This document shows, in pieces, positions 47,369 to 57,516 of a stretch of DNA of 64,000 nucleotides. This DNA comes from Rhodobiaceae bacterium. Lineage in GTDB: Bacteria > Pseudomonadota > Alphaproteobacteria > Rhizobiales > Tepidamorphaceae. Every line of letters starts with the position of its first letter. Within the stretch, counting starts at the first letter, position 1. The notes beneath the pieces are model-generated. The model was not told the DNA's origin and made no database searches. It worked only from the letters and a program-made list of their open reading frames with translations. The stretch spans positions 124,001 through 188,000 of the forward strand of contig JACKJR010000004.1 in the NCBI GenBank assembly GCA_020637855.1. Reading direction: 5' to 3'. The position numbers were made by a program, and so were the translations under genes.

Positions 47369-50230
47369 ATGAACGCGCCAAGTTCCCTTCAGGAACGGTA
47401 TCTCGATTTGCTCGAGGCGCACATCGCCCAACCCGCACATGACCCGCAGGCCAATGCGGTCAAGCAGCTCGCCTATGACATTTCCCGCGATCTGGAGGCG
47501 GGAACGGTTTCCACCTCGGATCTGGAAGGCCTTGCGAAGACGCTGTCCGACCAGGCGCTCGTCGCCCGTGCCGGGCGGTTGTCGGCCTATATGGAATCGG
47601 GTTCGTCGGACGAGGCGCTTGCGCGCTTCGACCGCATGGTGCGCGCGTCCGCGATGGGAGATGGCGGCAAGCCGATCCCCTTTGAAGCCTTCTGCATGCG
47701 CTGGCAGCGGTCCTCTTTCGGCTTCGTCCTGACCGCGCATCCGACCTTCTCGATGTCGGACAAGCTGCGTGCGATCATCGCAGAACTTGCAACGCACGAG
47801 GCCGGATCGCCGGAATATGATGCGGCCATTTCGGCACTTGATGGCGAGCCGCATCAGCCGGAAGCCGAGCAGACTCTGCTGCGTGAACACAAGAGCGCGC
47901 AAGGCGCGCTGAAGCGTATGGCCGGCGCGCTCGATATCCTGCACCGCCAGCTCGTCGAGATTGCGCGTGATCTCTACCCGCTGCAGTGGGCCGCGTTCCG
48001 GCCCGAGCTTTCAACGCTGGCTTCATGGGTCGGCTACGACCTGGACGGCCGTTCCGACATCGGCTGGTCCGATTCGATCGGTTTCAGGCTGCGCGAGAAA
48101 GCAGACCAGCTTGAAGCCTACGCGGCGTCGGTCGCCGCGATCATCGAAAAAGGGCCCGCCGGTCCGAATGTCGCTGAAAGCCTGGGTGAGCTGAAAGGCA
48201 AGCTGGAGCGCGCGGCAGCCAGCGCCAGGGCGGAAGCGCAAGCCTTCTGCGCCGATATGTCCGATGAGAAAGCCTTTGCCGCCGCCGCGAACAGGCTCAC
48301 CGATCCCGATCCGGACCGCATCCTCGACACCAAGGACATTCGTGGCATCCTGCACGAGTTGATCATTGCGGAAACGTCTCAGGACGTTCGCATCGAACTG
48401 ATCGTCCTGCATGCGGCGGTCGCAACGCGCAGCCTCGGCACCGGCCATGTCCATGTGCGCATCAATGCGGTTCAGGTCCACAACGCGCTGCGCGCGCATC
48501 TTGGCTGGACCGGGCAGGGGGCGCTCGATGGACGCCTGCCGCTGTCGAACCTCACCGCCGAGATCGCCGCGACGAAGCCTGCGGCCATCAATTTCGCCTC
48601 GCTGGAAAACGAGCAGACAACGGCATTGCGGCAGATGATGCTGGTTGCGCGGTTTCTGACGCTCATCGATCGCGACACCGTGATCCGCTACCTGATCGCG
48701 GAATGCGAGCAGCCCCTGACGGCCGTGGCCGTGCTCTATTTCGCGCGGCTGTTCGGCATCGATGACCGCATCGATATTTCGCCCCTGTTCGAAACGCCCG
48801 ATGCGCTTGAGCGCGGCAACCGGCTGATCGAGCAGTTGATCGAGAACGAAGCGTTCCGCACCCATCTCGAACAGCGCGGGCGCATTGCGATCCAGACCGG
48901 CTTTTCGGATGCCGGCAGGTTTATCGGCCAGATCCCGGCGGCGCTGGCCATCGAACGCCTGCAGATCCAGATGGCGCGGCTGATCGATGCTGCCGGGCTG
49001 AAGGATGTCGAAGCGCTGATTTTCGACACTCACGGCGAATCGCTTGGCCGTGGCAGCCACCCCGGATCACTGACCCATCGCCAGCATCACATCATGACGC
49101 CATGGGCGCGCAGCTGGTTCAGGCGCCTGTCGATCCCGCTGAAGCATGAATCGAGCTTCCAGGGCACGGACGGCTTCCTGCTGTTTGAAACCGACGACAT
49201 GGCCTTGCGTTCGGTTTCCGGGGTGCTGGTTGCCGAGAACAGCTGGACGGTCAACGAGAACGATCCGTTTTATACCGACATCGCCTTCACCTGGGATTTC
49301 TACCGCGCCCTGCGCACCTACCAGACCGCGCTGTACAATGATCCCGACTATGGTGCCGCGGTATTCGCGTTCGCCGGCAACCTGCTGTTTGCCACCGGTT
49401 CGCGCAAATCGCGCCGCGCCAGCGAAAGCGGCGGCGGGCGCTCCGACCTGTCGCGGCTCAGGGCCATTCCGCATAACGCCACGCTTCAGCAATTGGGATT
49501 TTTACCCAATGTCGTCACCGGCTTCGGAACGGCGGCGGGGGCGGAATTTGATCGTTTTGCCGAGCTTTGCCGCCGCTCGCCACGGGTGATGGCGCTGGTA
49601 CGGATGATCGCCTTCGCCCGCAGGCAGTCGAGCCTCACCGCCTTTGCCGCGCAGGCGACGATCCTCGATGCGGGCTTCTGGATCGCCCGCGCCGATGCCG
49701 GCGGCCCGGGCCCGCAGCGGCGCGGTTGTCTCACGTTGGCAGAACGGCTCCGCGGCAACGGAACCGCATTTGCCTTCGCCCGCTTCCACAATCGCTTGCG
49801 CACCGACCTCTTGCATCTGGAAGCGTTGCTCAACGAGCTTGGTTCGGGCGTCAATCCGTTGGCGGATGAATCGCGCCGTGCGCTTTATCTGCTGCATGCG
49901 GTACGCATCGCGCTGATGATGCACGTCATGCTGCGCGCCGCCGATCTGCCGAGGTTTGCGGCCCGCAACGACTTCTCGCGCGAGGTCGTGCTCGATCTGC
50001 TGATCCAGATGCGGGTACCCGAAGCCGTCGACCTGATCGCCGAAACGTTTCCGCGCCGCGAGGATACGGGTTCCTCGGTGCCGATGCACGAGAAGGCGGA
50101 TTTCGGCAAGGACCGCGACAGCGGCTATCCGCATATCCACGACCACATCATCACGCCGATTTCCGATGTCTATGCGCAGATGCGCAGGATCGGCATCGGC
50201 CTGTCGCACCGTTTCGGCGCATACGGATAA
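47369..50230 (+). CDS. divergent phosphoenolpyruvate carboxylase-like protein
   Basis: A 953-residue protein with the overall length and order of PEP carboxylase motifs, but altered. The TAHPTE site reads LTAHPTFSMS (121-130). The GYSDSAKD site reads GFSDAGRF (511-518), so the lysine is Arg. The HGRGGSIGRGG loop reads HGESLGRGSHPG (555-566). The usual C-terminal NTG is absent; the protein ends RFGAYG. FETPDALERGNRLIEQLI and ELIVLHAAVATRSLGTGHVH are retained. Canonical PEPC makes oxaloacetate from PEP and bicarbonate; whether this protein does is doubtful. It converges on grpE. The family assignment is good; the function is open. Confidence 0.75.
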   Translation: MNAPSSLQERYLDLLEAHIAQPAHDPQANAVKQLAYDISRDLEAGTVSTSDLEGLAKTLSDQALVARAGRLSAYMESGSSDEALARFDRMVRASAMGDGGKPIPFEAFCMRWQRSSFGFVLTAHPTFSMSDKLRAIIAELATHEAGSPEYDAAISALDGEPHQPEAEQTLLREHKSAQGALKRMAGALDILHRQLVEIARDLYPLQWAAFRPELSTLASWVGYDLDGRSDIGWSDSIGFRLREKADQLEAYAASVAAIIEKGPAGPNVAESLGELKGKLERAAASARAEAQAFCADMSDEKAFAAAANRLTDPDPDRILDTKDIRGILHELIIAETSQDVRIELIVLHAAVATRSLGTGHVHVRINAVQVHNALRAHLGWTGQGALDGRLPLSNLTAEIAATKPAAINFASLENEQTTALRQMMLVARFLTLIDRDTVIRYLIAECEQPLTAVAVLYFARLFGIDDRIDISPLFETPDALERGNRLIEQLIENEAFRTHLEQRGRIAIQTGFSDAGRFIGQIPAALAIERLQIQMARLIDAAGLKDVEALIFDTHGESLGRGSHPGSLTHRQHHIMTPWARSWFRRLSIPLKHESSFQGTDGFLLFETDDMALRSVSGVLVAENSWTVNENDPFYTDIAFTWDFYRALRTYQTALYNDPDYGAAVFAFAGNLLFATGSRKSRRASESGGGRSDLSRLRAIPHNATLQQLGFLPNVVTGFGTAAGAEFDRFAELCRRSPRVMALVRMIAFARRQSSLTAFAAQATILDAGFWIARADAGGPGPQRRGCLTLAERLRGNGTAFAFARFHNRLRTDLLHLEALLNELGSGVNPLADESRRALYLLHAVRIALMMHVMLRAADLPRFAARNDFSREVVLDLLIQMRVPEAVDLIAETFPRREDTGSSVPMHEKADFGKDRDSGYPHIHDHIITPISDVYAQMRRIGIGLSHRFGAYG

Positions 50231-50242
50231 TTATCCGGCGGC

Positions 50243-50938
50243 TCAGACCGTCTTGTCGATATGTTCCTTGTCGTTCGAGCCGGCGGTTTCCGCGCTGTTG
50301 TCGTTGCTGCCCTTGGCGGTTTCCGCTGCAGCTTCGACCTTTGGCTGCGCCGGCGCCGCTTTCGGGCCGCCCCTGGACACGCCGACCATTGAGGGTCGCA
50401 GAACACGCTCGCCGATCGTGTAACCATCCTGGGTAACCTGAAGCACCGTTCCTGCGGGAACGCTCTCATCGGGAATCTCGAAAATCGCCTGATGCAGGTT
50501 GGGGTCGAACTTTTGCCCTTCGGCGGCAATTGGCTTCACACCATGGCGTTCGAGCTGGCGAACCAGTTCACCCTTGGTCAGGCTGACGCCCTCGCGCATC
50601 TGGTCGAGGGCGATTTTCGCGCCATCGCCATCGTCCGGCTTTGCCGTGTCGAGCGCACGCTGCATATTGTCGGCAACCGCGAGAATGTCACGGGCAAACG
50701 AAGCGATCGCATACTGGCCGGCGTCGCGCACCTCGCGTTCGGTGCGTTTGCGCAGGTTTTCCATTTCCGCGACGGTACGCAGCAACCTGTCTTTCAGGTC
50801 GGCGTTTTCTTCCGCAAGCGCGGCTGCCGCAGCCGCTGCGGCCTCCATGTCCGGGCCGGAAGCCTGCGCGTCCGCGATGTCGTCCTGCATGGCTTCAGTC
50901 TCTTCGGCGCCGGGCAATTTTGCGTCGTTCTTGCTCAT
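50243..50938 (-). CDS. grpE: nucleotide exchange factor GrpE
   Basis: A 231-residue protein. A long N-terminal helix with an alanine run and a coiled coil (LLRTVAEMENLRKRTEREV) is followed by the beta domain (FDPNLHQAIFEIPDESVPAGTVLQV in parts, GYTIGERVLRPSMVGVS). A disordered tail of about 35 residues rich in Ala, Asn and Ser extends the C-terminus. GrpE releases ADP from DnaK. It follows hrcA, 144 bp downstream. Confidence 0.97.
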   Translation of the reverse strand: MSKNDAKLPGAEETEAMQDDIADAQASGPDMEAAAAAAAALAEENADLKDRLLRTVAEMENLRKRTEREVRDAGQYAIASFARDILAVADNMQRALDTAKPDDGDGAKIALDQMREGVSLTKGELVRQLERHGVKPIAAEGQKFDPNLHQAIFEIPDESVPAGTVLQVTQDGYTIGERVLRPSMVGVSRGGPKAAPAQPKVEAAAETAKGSNDNSAETAGSNDKEHIDKTV

Positions 50939-51082
50939 AACTCTCTGGTCCCGTTGTCATTGGCGGCACGCGTCAAAACGCGCGGCACGCCTCATCGCTC
51001 CGGGAATTTATATCGCCGGAGCATTCCGTGACGCGGATATCAGGGCTTTGGCTGCGAAAATCAACCCGCCTGCGGCGTATCG

Positions 51083-52210
51083 TCAGCCGTCGCCGAGAAT
51101 TCGTCCGACCAGCTTCGCGGTATAATCGACCATCGGCACGATGCGCGCATAATTGAGACGCGTCGGGCCGATGACGCCGAGCACGCCGACGATGCTCTGG
51201 TCGCGGTCGCGATAGGGCGCGAGTACCACCGAGGAGCCCGACAGCGAGAACAGCTTGTTTTCCGAGCCGATGAAGATGCGCACGCCCTCACCGCTTTCGG
51301 CAAGACCCAGCAGCTCCACGATGTCGTTCTTGCGTTCAAGATCGGCAAGCAGCAGCTGAACGCGCTCGAGATCCTCGAGCGCGCTGAGATCTTCGAGCAG
51401 GTTGGCCTGGCCGCGAACGATGAGCGTCTGTGGGCTGCCGTCCTGTTTGGTGCCGAGGCTGGCAAGCCCCGCCTCGATGACCCGCTCGGTGAGGATCGCA
51501 ACCTGGTTTCTCGCTTCCTCGCGCGCCCGCTCCATGTCCCGGCGCGCTTCCGCCAGCGTTTTTCCGCGTAAATGGGCATTGAGGTAGTTCGCGGCCTCGA
51601 CAAGGCTGTCGGCGGGAACGCCTTCCGGCAGGTCGATAAGCCGGTTTTCCACCGCGCCTGAATCGCCCACCAGCACGACAAGGCACTTGCGCGGATCGAG
51701 CCGGACGAACTCCACATGCCGCACCTTGACGTCGTTCTTGGTGGCAAGGACGACCGCCGCGCTACGCGACAGGCCCGATAGCAGGTCGCCTGCCTCGGTC
51801 AGCACGTTTTCGACGGAACGCTGCCGGCCGGCGGCCACCTGCGCCTCGATGCTGAGCCGTTCGGCTTCGGTCAGCTCGCCGAATTGCATCAGCGCGTCGA
51901 CGAAAAACCGCAGGCCCAGTTCCGTCGGCAGACGGCCCGCGGACGTGTGCGGCGCAAAGATCAGCCCGAGCGCCTCCAGATCCGCCATCACGTTGCGCAC
52001 CGAAGCCGGCGACAGGTTGATGGACAGCGCCCGGCTCAGGTTGCGCGAGCCTACCGGTGTTCCGGTTTCCAGATAGCTTTCGACAATCTGCCGGAAAATC
52101 TCGCGCGACCGCTCTCCGAGCTTGGCAAGCTCGGATTTCACTTCTTCCAGCTTCGGTTCGGGCTCCTGTTGCCCCGGCATCACCGGGCGGAGATGGGTCA
52201 CGCGGTCCAT
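51083..52210 (-). CDS. hrcA: heat-inducible transcription repressor HrcA
   Basis: A 375-residue repressor. The winged helix contains [23 protein letters not shown] and [38 protein letters not shown] is the family signature, and the C-terminal GAF-like domain ends in [13 protein letters not shown]. It binds CIRCE operators, classically before groESL; no CIRCE element (TTAGCACTC-N9-GAGTGCTAA) is seen in this window, so its targets lie elsewhere. It diverges from rph. Confidence 0.97.
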   Translation of the reverse strand: MDRVTHLRPVMPGQQEPEPKLEEVKSELAKLGERSREIFRQIVESYLETGTPVGSRNLSRALSINLSPASVRNVMADLEALGLIFAPHTSAGRLPTELGLRFFVDALMQFGELTEAERLSIEAQVAAGRQRSVENVLTEAGDLLSGLSRSAAVVLATKNDVKVRHVEFVRLDPRKCLVVLVGDSGAVENRLIDLPEGVPADSLVEAANYLNAHLRGKTLAEARRDMERAREEARNQVAILTERVIEAGLASLGTKQDGSPQTLIVRGQANLLEDLSALEDLERVQLLLADLERKNDIVELLGLAESGEGVRIFIGSENKLFSLSGSSVVLAPYRDRDQSIVGVLGVIGPTRLNYARIVPMVDYTAKLVGRILGDG

Positions 52211-52366
52211 GATGTGATTATGTTCGTCGCCATCGCGCCAACGTCAAGCCTCCGCATGGCTTATAACGCGGCAGAAACGGCGCGGCCTTTGCGCTTGCGC
52301 TGCGAACCGGTTACAGAGCGAATAAGGAATTCGCACCACCACACTTCCAACAGGGGATGCATATCC

Positions 52367-53080
52367 ATGCGCCCGTCCGAACGTTCTCCCGATAGCATGC
52401 GCACCGTCACCATCGAGCGCGGCGTCGCAAAGCATGCCGAAGGCTCCTGCCTGATCCGTTTCGGCGATACCCATGTGCTGTGCACCGCATCTCTTGAAGA
52501 ACGCCTGCCGCCATGGCTTCGGGGCCAGGGCCGCGGCTGGGTTACGGCTGAATACGGCATGCTGCCGCGCTCCACCCATGACCGGTCGCAACGCGAAGCC
52601 GCGCGCGGCAAGCAGGGCGGACGGACGCTGGAAATCCAGCGCCTGATCGGCCGTTCGCTGCGTGCGGTCTGCGACCTGAAACTGCTTGGCGAGCGCCAGA
52701 TCACTGTTGACTGTGACGTATTGCAGGCTGACGGCGGGACGCGGACGGCCTCGATCACCGGTGGTTGGGTGGCGCTTGCCGAATGCATCGGATGGATGCG
52801 CGAACGCAATATGATCGACCTCAATCCGCTGACCGATCATGTCGCGGCGATCTCCTGCGGCATCTACAAGGGAACGCCGGTACTCGATCTCGATTATGCC
52901 GAGGATTCCTCCGCCGAGACGGACGCGAATTTCGTCATGACCGGCTCCAGCGGTCTGGTCGAAGTTCAGGCGACGGCGGAAAAGACGCCTTTCAGTCAAG
53001 GTGAGTTCCTTGATCTTCTCTCGCTCGCCTCCAAGGGTATCGGCGAGCTTGTTGAAATGCAGAAGAAGGCCTTGGCCTGA
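52367..53080 (+). CDS. rph: ribonuclease PH
   Basis: A 237-residue phosphorolytic 3'-5' exoribonuclease that trims tRNA 3' ends. Motifs are [21 protein letters not shown] in parts, [20 protein letters not shown] with the phosphate-binding arginines, and [24 protein letters not shown] in parts. The ATG at 52367 lies after AGGGG; the open frame upstream is antisense to hrcA. The stop is immediately followed by the rdgB ATG. Confidence 0.97.
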   Translation: MRPSERSPDSMRTVTIERGVAKHAEGSCLIRFGDTHVLCTASLEERLPPWLRGQGRGWVTAEYGMLPRSTHDRSQREAARGKQGGRTLEIQRLIGRSLRAVCDLKLLGERQITVDCDVLQADGGTRTASITGGWVALAECIGWMRERNMIDLNPLTDHVAAISCGIYKGTPVLDLDYAEDSSAETDANFVMTGSSGLVEVQATAEKTPFSQGEFLDLLSLASKGIGELVEMQKKALA

Positions 53081-53716
53081 ATGCGGCCTTTCCCGGAGAA
53101 GCTCGTCGTTGCCAGTCACAATGCCGGCAAGGTGCGCGAGATCCGTGACTTGCTGGAGCCGCTTGGCTGCGGGATCATTTCGGCTGCGGAACTTGATCTG
53201 CCCGAGCCGGAAGAAACCGGTGCGACATTTGAGGAAAATGCCAGGATCAAGGCGCTTGCCGCCGCAATGGCAAGCGGATTTCCTGCGTTGAGCGACGATT
53301 CCGGCCTCTGTGTCGATGCGCTAGACGGCAAGCCGGGCATCCATTCCGCGCGCTGGGCCGGGCCTGAGAAGGATTTTGCGCTTGCCATGCGCAACGTCGA
53401 GGAAGCGATGCAGGCAGCCGGCGCGACCGGCGAGGCAGACAGAAGCGCGTGCTTCGTCGCGGTTATGTGCCTGGCATGGCCCGACGGCCACACGGAACTC
53501 TTCCGCGGCGAAATCGAAGGCGTCATGGTCTGGCCGCCGCGCGGAACGAAGGGTTTTGGCTATGATCCCGTCTTCCTGCCGGAAGGTCATGAGCGTACAT
53601 TCGGCGAGATGGATACAGCCGAAAAGCACGGCTGGCAGCGTGGACAGGACGAAGCGCTGTCGCACCGCGCGCGTGCCTTCAAGCTGATGGTCGAGACAGG
53701 TATCGGCGATGTCTGA
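53081..53716 (+). CDS. rdgB: XTP/dITP diphosphatase (RdgB/HAM1)
   Basis: A 211-residue house-cleaning pyrophosphatase. [18 protein letters not shown] is the nucleotide-binding start, [15 protein letters not shown] is the catalytic strand, and [19 protein letters not shown] is the C-terminal motif. It removes deaminated purine nucleotides from the pool. It starts directly after the rph stop and overlaps hemW by eight bases, so the three genes form one operon. Confidence 0.97.
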   Translation: MRPFPEKLVVASHNAGKVREIRDLLEPLGCGIISAAELDLPEPEETGATFEENARIKALAAAMASGFPALSDDSGLCVDALDGKPGIHSARWAGPEKDFALAMRNVEEAMQAAGATGEADRSACFVAVMCLAWPDGHTELFRGEIEGVMVWPPRGTKGFGYDPVFLPEGHERTFGEMDTAEKHGWQRGQDEALSHRARAFKLMVETGIGDV

Positions 53717-54920
53717 AATCGCGATCAATGAACCGCCAAAGCCCGTCTATCCGGGAACCGAAGCAGACGACGCCGGTTTCGCCGTTTATGTCCACTGGCC
53801 GTTCTGTGCGGCCAAATGCCCCTATTGCGATTTCAACAGCCATGTCCGCCACGGTGGTGTCGATACCATGGGTTTTGCGGACGCACTGGTGCGCGAACTG
53901 GAATTCAATGCCGGACGGATGGCGGCAACGCCGCAGCGCCGCGTCCGCAGCATATTTTTCGGTGGCGGCACGCCGTCGCTGATGCCGCCAGAGGCCGTCG
54001 CGCGCGTAATCAACGCCGTCGGACGGTTGTGGCCGCTTGACCCGGATGCCGAGATCACGCTGGAGGCCAATCCATCGAGTGTGGAGGCGGGTCGGTTCCG
54101 CGGTTTCCGCGAGGCAGGCGTAAACCGCGTTTCCCTTGGCGTGCAGTCGCTGCTCGACGACCATCTGAAATTCCTCGGCCGCCTGCACAACCGCGCCGAG
54201 GCGATCCGTGCGCTGGAAATCGCCAACGCGACGTTTCCGCGCGTGTCCTTCGACATGATCTACGCTCGCCCCGGCCAGACGCCGGAAGCCTGGCGTGAAG
54301 AACTTGCCGAGGCATTGACGCTCGCCGGTGAACACCTGTCGCTTTACCAGCTCACCATCGAGCCGGACACGCCGTTCGCGAAACTGCATGCCGCCGGCAA
54401 GTTTGCCGTGCCTGATCCCGATACGGGCCGCGACCTCTACGATGTGACGCAGGAATTGACGGCGAAAGCCGGGTTGCCTGCATACGAGATTTCCAATCAC
54501 GCCCGCCCGGGTGCGGAGTGCCGCCACAACCTCGTCTACTGGCACAGTGGAGACTTCGTCGGCGTCGGTGCCGGTGCCCATGGCCGTCTGACTTTGGCCG
54601 AAGGCCGTTATGCGACGTCCTGCGAACGAATGCCGGAAGCCTGGCGGCGCAAGGTGCTGGAACATGGCCATGGCATGGTGACGGACGAGCGGCTCGATTC
54701 GGTTGAGATAGCCGACGAGTTTCTTGTCATGGGCTTGCGCCTTGCGAAAGGCATCGACACGCTGCGCTACACCGAACTTGCCGGTCGTGCGCTTGATACA
54801 AACCGTATTGCCGATCTGGAGGAACACGGTCTTATCGCACGTGTCGGCAATCGCGGCCTGCGTGTCACGATGGAAGGTTTTCCCGTCCTCAATGCGGTGG
54901 TGGCGGATCTGGCGGCCTGA
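53709..54920 (+). CDS. hemW: radical-SAM heme chaperone HemW
   Basis: A 403-residue protein. The radical-SAM cysteines are Cys33, Cys37 and Cys40 in [26 protein letters not shown] and [19 protein letters not shown] follow. The C-terminal half has the HemN-like domain ([10 protein letters not shown]). It resembles coproporphyrinogen dehydrogenase but lacks its extra cysteine and is thought to deliver heme. The start overlaps rdgB. Two REP-like palindromes follow the stop. Confidence 0.95.
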   Translation: MSEIAINEPPKPVYPGTEADDAGFAVYVHWPFCAAKCPYCDFNSHVRHGGVDTMGFADALVRELEFNAGRMAATPQRRVRSIFFGGGTPSLMPPEAVARVINAVGRLWPLDPDAEITLEANPSSVEAGRFRGFREAGVNRVSLGVQSLLDDHLKFLGRLHNRAEAIRALEIANATFPRVSFDMIYARPGQTPEAWREELAEALTLAGEHLSLYQLTIEPDTPFAKLHAAGKFAVPDPDTGRDLYDVTQELTAKAGLPAYEISNHARPGAECRHNLVYWHSGDFVGVGAGAHGRLTLAEGRYATSCERMPEAWRRKVLEHGHGMVTDERLDSVEIADEFLVMGLRLAKGIDTLRYTELAGRALDTNRIADLEEHGLIARVGNRGLRVTMEGFPVLNAVVADLAA

Positions 54921-54951
54921 TATCTGCGCGCGGCTTGTTTCTTATGTTTTT

Positions 54952-55019
54952 CGCAATTCCGGACGGAACCGAAGGTCCGCGTTAGCGAAAGCCGGAAGGC
55001 CGCTTTCCCTGGAATTGCG
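54952..55019. repeat. REP-like palindrome, copy 3
   Basis: The arms CGCAATTCC and GGAATTGCG pair perfectly. The interior is longer and GC-richer than in the other copies (GGACGGAACCGAAGG and on). The right arm directly abuts the stop codon of the LpoA-like relic at 55020. Confidence 0.75.
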
Positions 55020-55064
55020 TTAGAACCACGATCCCCGGAAGGTCTTCGGCGCAGGGCTGGCGAT
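55020..55064 (-). pseudogene. relic of the 3' end of an LpoA-like gene
   Basis: On the minus strand the 45 bases read IASPAPKTFRGSWF and a TAA stop. The intact gene upstream ends VASPAPKTFRGSGF and TAG. Six of the shared codons differ only synonymously; one residue (Gly/Trp) changes. A REP palindrome separates the relic from the real gene end. It has no start and cannot encode a protein on its own. Confidence 0.82.
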
Positions 55065-55067
55065 CAA

Positions 55068-55111
55068 GCGATGCCAGAAAAAGTGTGAAGCGGTTTTTCG
55101 TCCGGCATCGC
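55068..55111. repeat. REP-like palindrome, copy 4
   Basis: The arms GCGATGCC and GGCATCGC pair perfectly around AGAAAAAGTGTGAAGCGG and TTTTTCGTCC. It sits exactly between the relic and the intact 3' end of the LpoA-like gene. Confidence 0.8.
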
Positions 55112-55134
55112 GCGTAAAAAAAGCCGCGTGTCGC

Positions 55135-56367
55135 CTAAAAACCAGAACCCCGGAAGGTCTTCGGCGCCGGACTTGCGACGCGCCGCCCCGGAGGCTGCAC
55201 TTCAAGCACCGCCAGACCGCGTTCGCTGCGTCCCTGGCTATCGAACCGGAAGATCCCGTCGGTACCCTGGAAACCGTCGCGGTTTTCAAGGCGGCCCGCA
55301 GGATAGGGGTTATTGGGATCGATGCCCGCCAGTGCTGCCGCGAGGCTTGTCGCGTCATAGGCGAGAGAGGCAATGCGCGGCGGCTGGGCGCCAAAGCGTC
55401 CCTGATAGCGGTTTGCCAATCCGTTGAAACCGGCGGGATCGGGTGCTGCGAACCATGCGCCTGCCAGTTGCGGAATGCGCAGAACGGCAGGATCGTCCCA
55501 CTGGCCGGTGCCGAGCAGTTTCACCTTGCCGAAATCGACATTGCTTGATTGCAGTGCCTCGACGATATGCGGGACTGCCGCTGCGCCATCGGGGATCATC
55601 AGCGCGTTGATCCGCGGCTTGGAGCCGGATGCGAGCGCTGCGATCCTGCCTGCGGCGCCCTTGATCGAGTTGATGTCCGGCTGATAGCGCTCGACCGAGA
55701 TCAATTGGCCGCCATTGCGCGCCGCGGCCCTGCGCAACGCGCCTTCCACAAGCAGCCCGTAGGCATTTTCCGGAACCAGGGCACCGAAGGCCTTGCGGCC
55801 GTTCTGAGCCGCATGGAAGACCACGCGATTGACGTCGCTCTCTGCAAGAAAGCTCAATAGGTGGACCGGGCCACCAGCGGCATTCGGGTCGGACGAGAAG
55901 GCTATGACCGGAATATTCGACGATCCGGCGACCTGGCCAACGGCGGAAACCTCATTGGAAAAAAGCGGCCCGATGATCAGCGACGAGCCAAACTGGACGG
56001 CTTGACCTGCGGCTTCGCGCGCGCCCTCTGGCGTGCCCTTGGTGTCGAACGGGATCACCGTGATTGCGGCATTGGGAATCTCGGCGACGGCAAGCTCCGA
56101 AACGTTGCGCAGTACCTGGCCTGTCGATCCGGCATTTCCGTTCGCTGACAGTGGCAACAGCAAGGCAACGCGCACCGGGCCCGCACCGAATGCGTTTACC
56201 GCCGTACCCTGCTGCGGCGGTTGCGCGGGCTGCTGGCCGCGCGGAAAGGACGGCAGATTGCCGCCGCTGCAGGCGGACAGCAATACGGTTCCGGCCACGA
56301 TTGCGCAGGCGCCGAGAAACCGCCGCCGCATAAGGCGGGTTATCGCGTGCCGGACTCCAGATACCAT
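55135..56367 (-). CDS. penicillin-binding-protein-activator-like lipoprotein (LpoA/periplasmic-binding fold)
   Basis: About 410 residues. After MRRRFLGACAIVAGTVLLSAC, a lipoprotein signal with the lipobox LSAC (given here in full as 21 residues less the start), a proline/glutamine linker leads into a type I periplasmic-binding fold: VRVALLLPLSANGNAGSTGQ, SLIIGPLFSNEVSAVG and IPVIAFSSDPNAAGG. The family (COG3107-like) activates penicillin-binding proteins in gammaproteobacteria; in this group a role in cell-wall synthesis is inferred. The ATG at 56367 has GGGAG upstream; others are possible. It diverges from rsmI. Confidence 0.85.
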   Translation of the reverse strand: MVSGVRHAITRLMRRRFLGACAIVAGTVLLSACSGGNLPSFPRGQQPAQPPQQGTAVNAFGAGPVRVALLLPLSANGNAGSTGQVLRNVSELAVAEIPNAAITVIPFDTKGTPEGAREAAGQAVQFGSSLIIGPLFSNEVSAVGQVAGSSNIPVIAFSSDPNAAGGPVHLLSFLAESDVNRVVFHAAQNGRKAFGALVPENAYGLLVEGALRRAAARNGGQLISVERYQPDINSIKGAAGRIAALASGSKPRINALMIPDGAAAVPHIVEALQSSNVDFGKVKLLGTGQWDDPAVLRIPQLAGAWFAAPDPAGFNGLANRYQGRFGAQPPRIASLAYDATSLAAALAGIDPNNPYPAGRLENRDGFQGTDGIFRFDSQGRSERGLAVLEVQPPGRRVASPAPKTFRGSGF

Positions 56368-56574
56368 TCCCACACTCTCCCTGCGCATTCGCTGCGCAGC
56401 TGCACACCGGTTGCGGTAAACCCCGCCAGCGATGTGCGATACGGTAAACAAACGGTCAACATCGTAAGCGTTATGGCCTCTTGTGAAAACAGCCACGGGC
56501 GATGTTGCGGCAACCAAAGGCTGCTATGGTTAACCACCTGAAACAGAAGTTGAACCTGAAATCGGGACCGTTTC

Positions 56575-57516
56575 TTGGCAACACGAGAAAACAGCACTGA
56601 AAACACGGCGGTTCCGTCCGGCAGTTTTTCCATCGGCGCGAATGGTTTCAACGCATCAGCGCTGCAACCCGGGCTGCATATCGTCGCAACCCCGATCGGC
56701 AACCTGCGCGACGTAACAATACGGGCGCTGGAAACCCTTGCGGCTGCCGATCTCATCGCCTGCGAGGACACCCGCCACACCGCTAAGCTGCTCGATCACT
56801 ACGCCATCAAGACCCGCTGCGTGTCCTATCACGAGCACAATGCCGCCGCGCGCCGGCCCGAACTGCTTGGCAGGCTCGCGGAAGGTGAAGCTGTGGCGCT
56901 TGTTTCCGACGCCGGCACGCCGCTGATTTCCGACCCCGGCTACAAGCTCGTCGAGGAGGCCGTCGAGGCCGGATTTCAGGTCTTTCCCGTCCCCGGCGCA
57001 TCAGCCTTGCTGGCCGGCCTTGTCACGGCGGGATTGCCGACGGATTCGTTTTTCTTCGCAGGCTTCCTGCCCCACAAACAGGGTGCGCGCCGCAACCGGA
57101 TTGGTGAACTCGTGGATGTTCCCGGCACGCTCGTTTTCTATGAAGCGCCGGGCAGGCTTGCAGCAACGCTTGCCGATCTGGCGGGCGTTCTGGGCAATCG
57201 TCCCGCGGCTTTCGCGCGCGAACTGACCAAGCGTTTCGAAACCGTCGAGCGGGGTTCATTGTCCTCGCTTGCCGCAAGCCTTGCCGATACCCCGGCCCCG
57301 AAAGGAGAAATCGTCGTGCTGGTCGGCCCGCCGGACCCGGGGGCGGAAAAGGCGGACACCGCAGATGCGGCATTCTCCGAACGTCTCGCCGGACTGGTCG
57401 CCGAGCACGGGGTCAGCCGTGCGGCGCAATTGCTGGCGCTTGAGACCGGTTTGAAACGCAAGGACATTTACGCCCGGGCGCTGGCGTTGCAGGCAGGTTT
57501 GGATAACGATCCATGA
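56575..57516 (+). CDS. rsmI: 16S rRNA (cytidine1402-2'-O)-methyltransferase
   Basis: A 313-residue tetrapyrrole-methylase-fold enzyme. GLHIVATPIGNLRDVTIRAL, LIACEDTRHTAKLLDHY and VALVSDAGTPLISDPGYKLV are the RsmI hallmarks. It methylates C1402 in the 16S decoding centre. The frame opens with TTG at 56575; no nearer ATG precedes the homology, so the N-terminus is uncertain. Its stop overlaps the yraN start. The gene order LpoA-like, rsmI, yraN, gshB is shared with many proteobacteria. Confidence 0.96.
   Translation: MATRENSTENTAVPSGSFSIGANGFNASALQPGLHIVATPIGNLRDVTIRALETLAAADLIACEDTRHTAKLLDHYAIKTRCVSYHEHNAAARRPELLGRLAEGEAVALVSDAGTPLISDPGYKLVEEAVEAGFQVFPVPGASALLAGLVTAGLPTDSFFFAGFLPHKQGARRNRIGELVDVPGTLVFYEAPGRLAATLADLAGVLGNRPAAFARELTKRFETVERGSLSSLAASLADTPAPKGEIVVLVGPPDPGAEKADTADAAFSERLAGLVAEHGVSRAAQLLALETGLKRKDIYARALALQAGLDNDP

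Noticed and set aside
50939..52366. CIRCE operator near grpE or hrcA
   Set aside because: No TTAGCACTC-N9-GAGTGCTAA or close variant could be found in the intergenic regions.
55020..55394. 124-codon minus-strand frame ending in the LpoA-like relic
   Set aside because: The frame only links the relic to out-of-frame sequence of the intact gene; the relic itself is reported instead.
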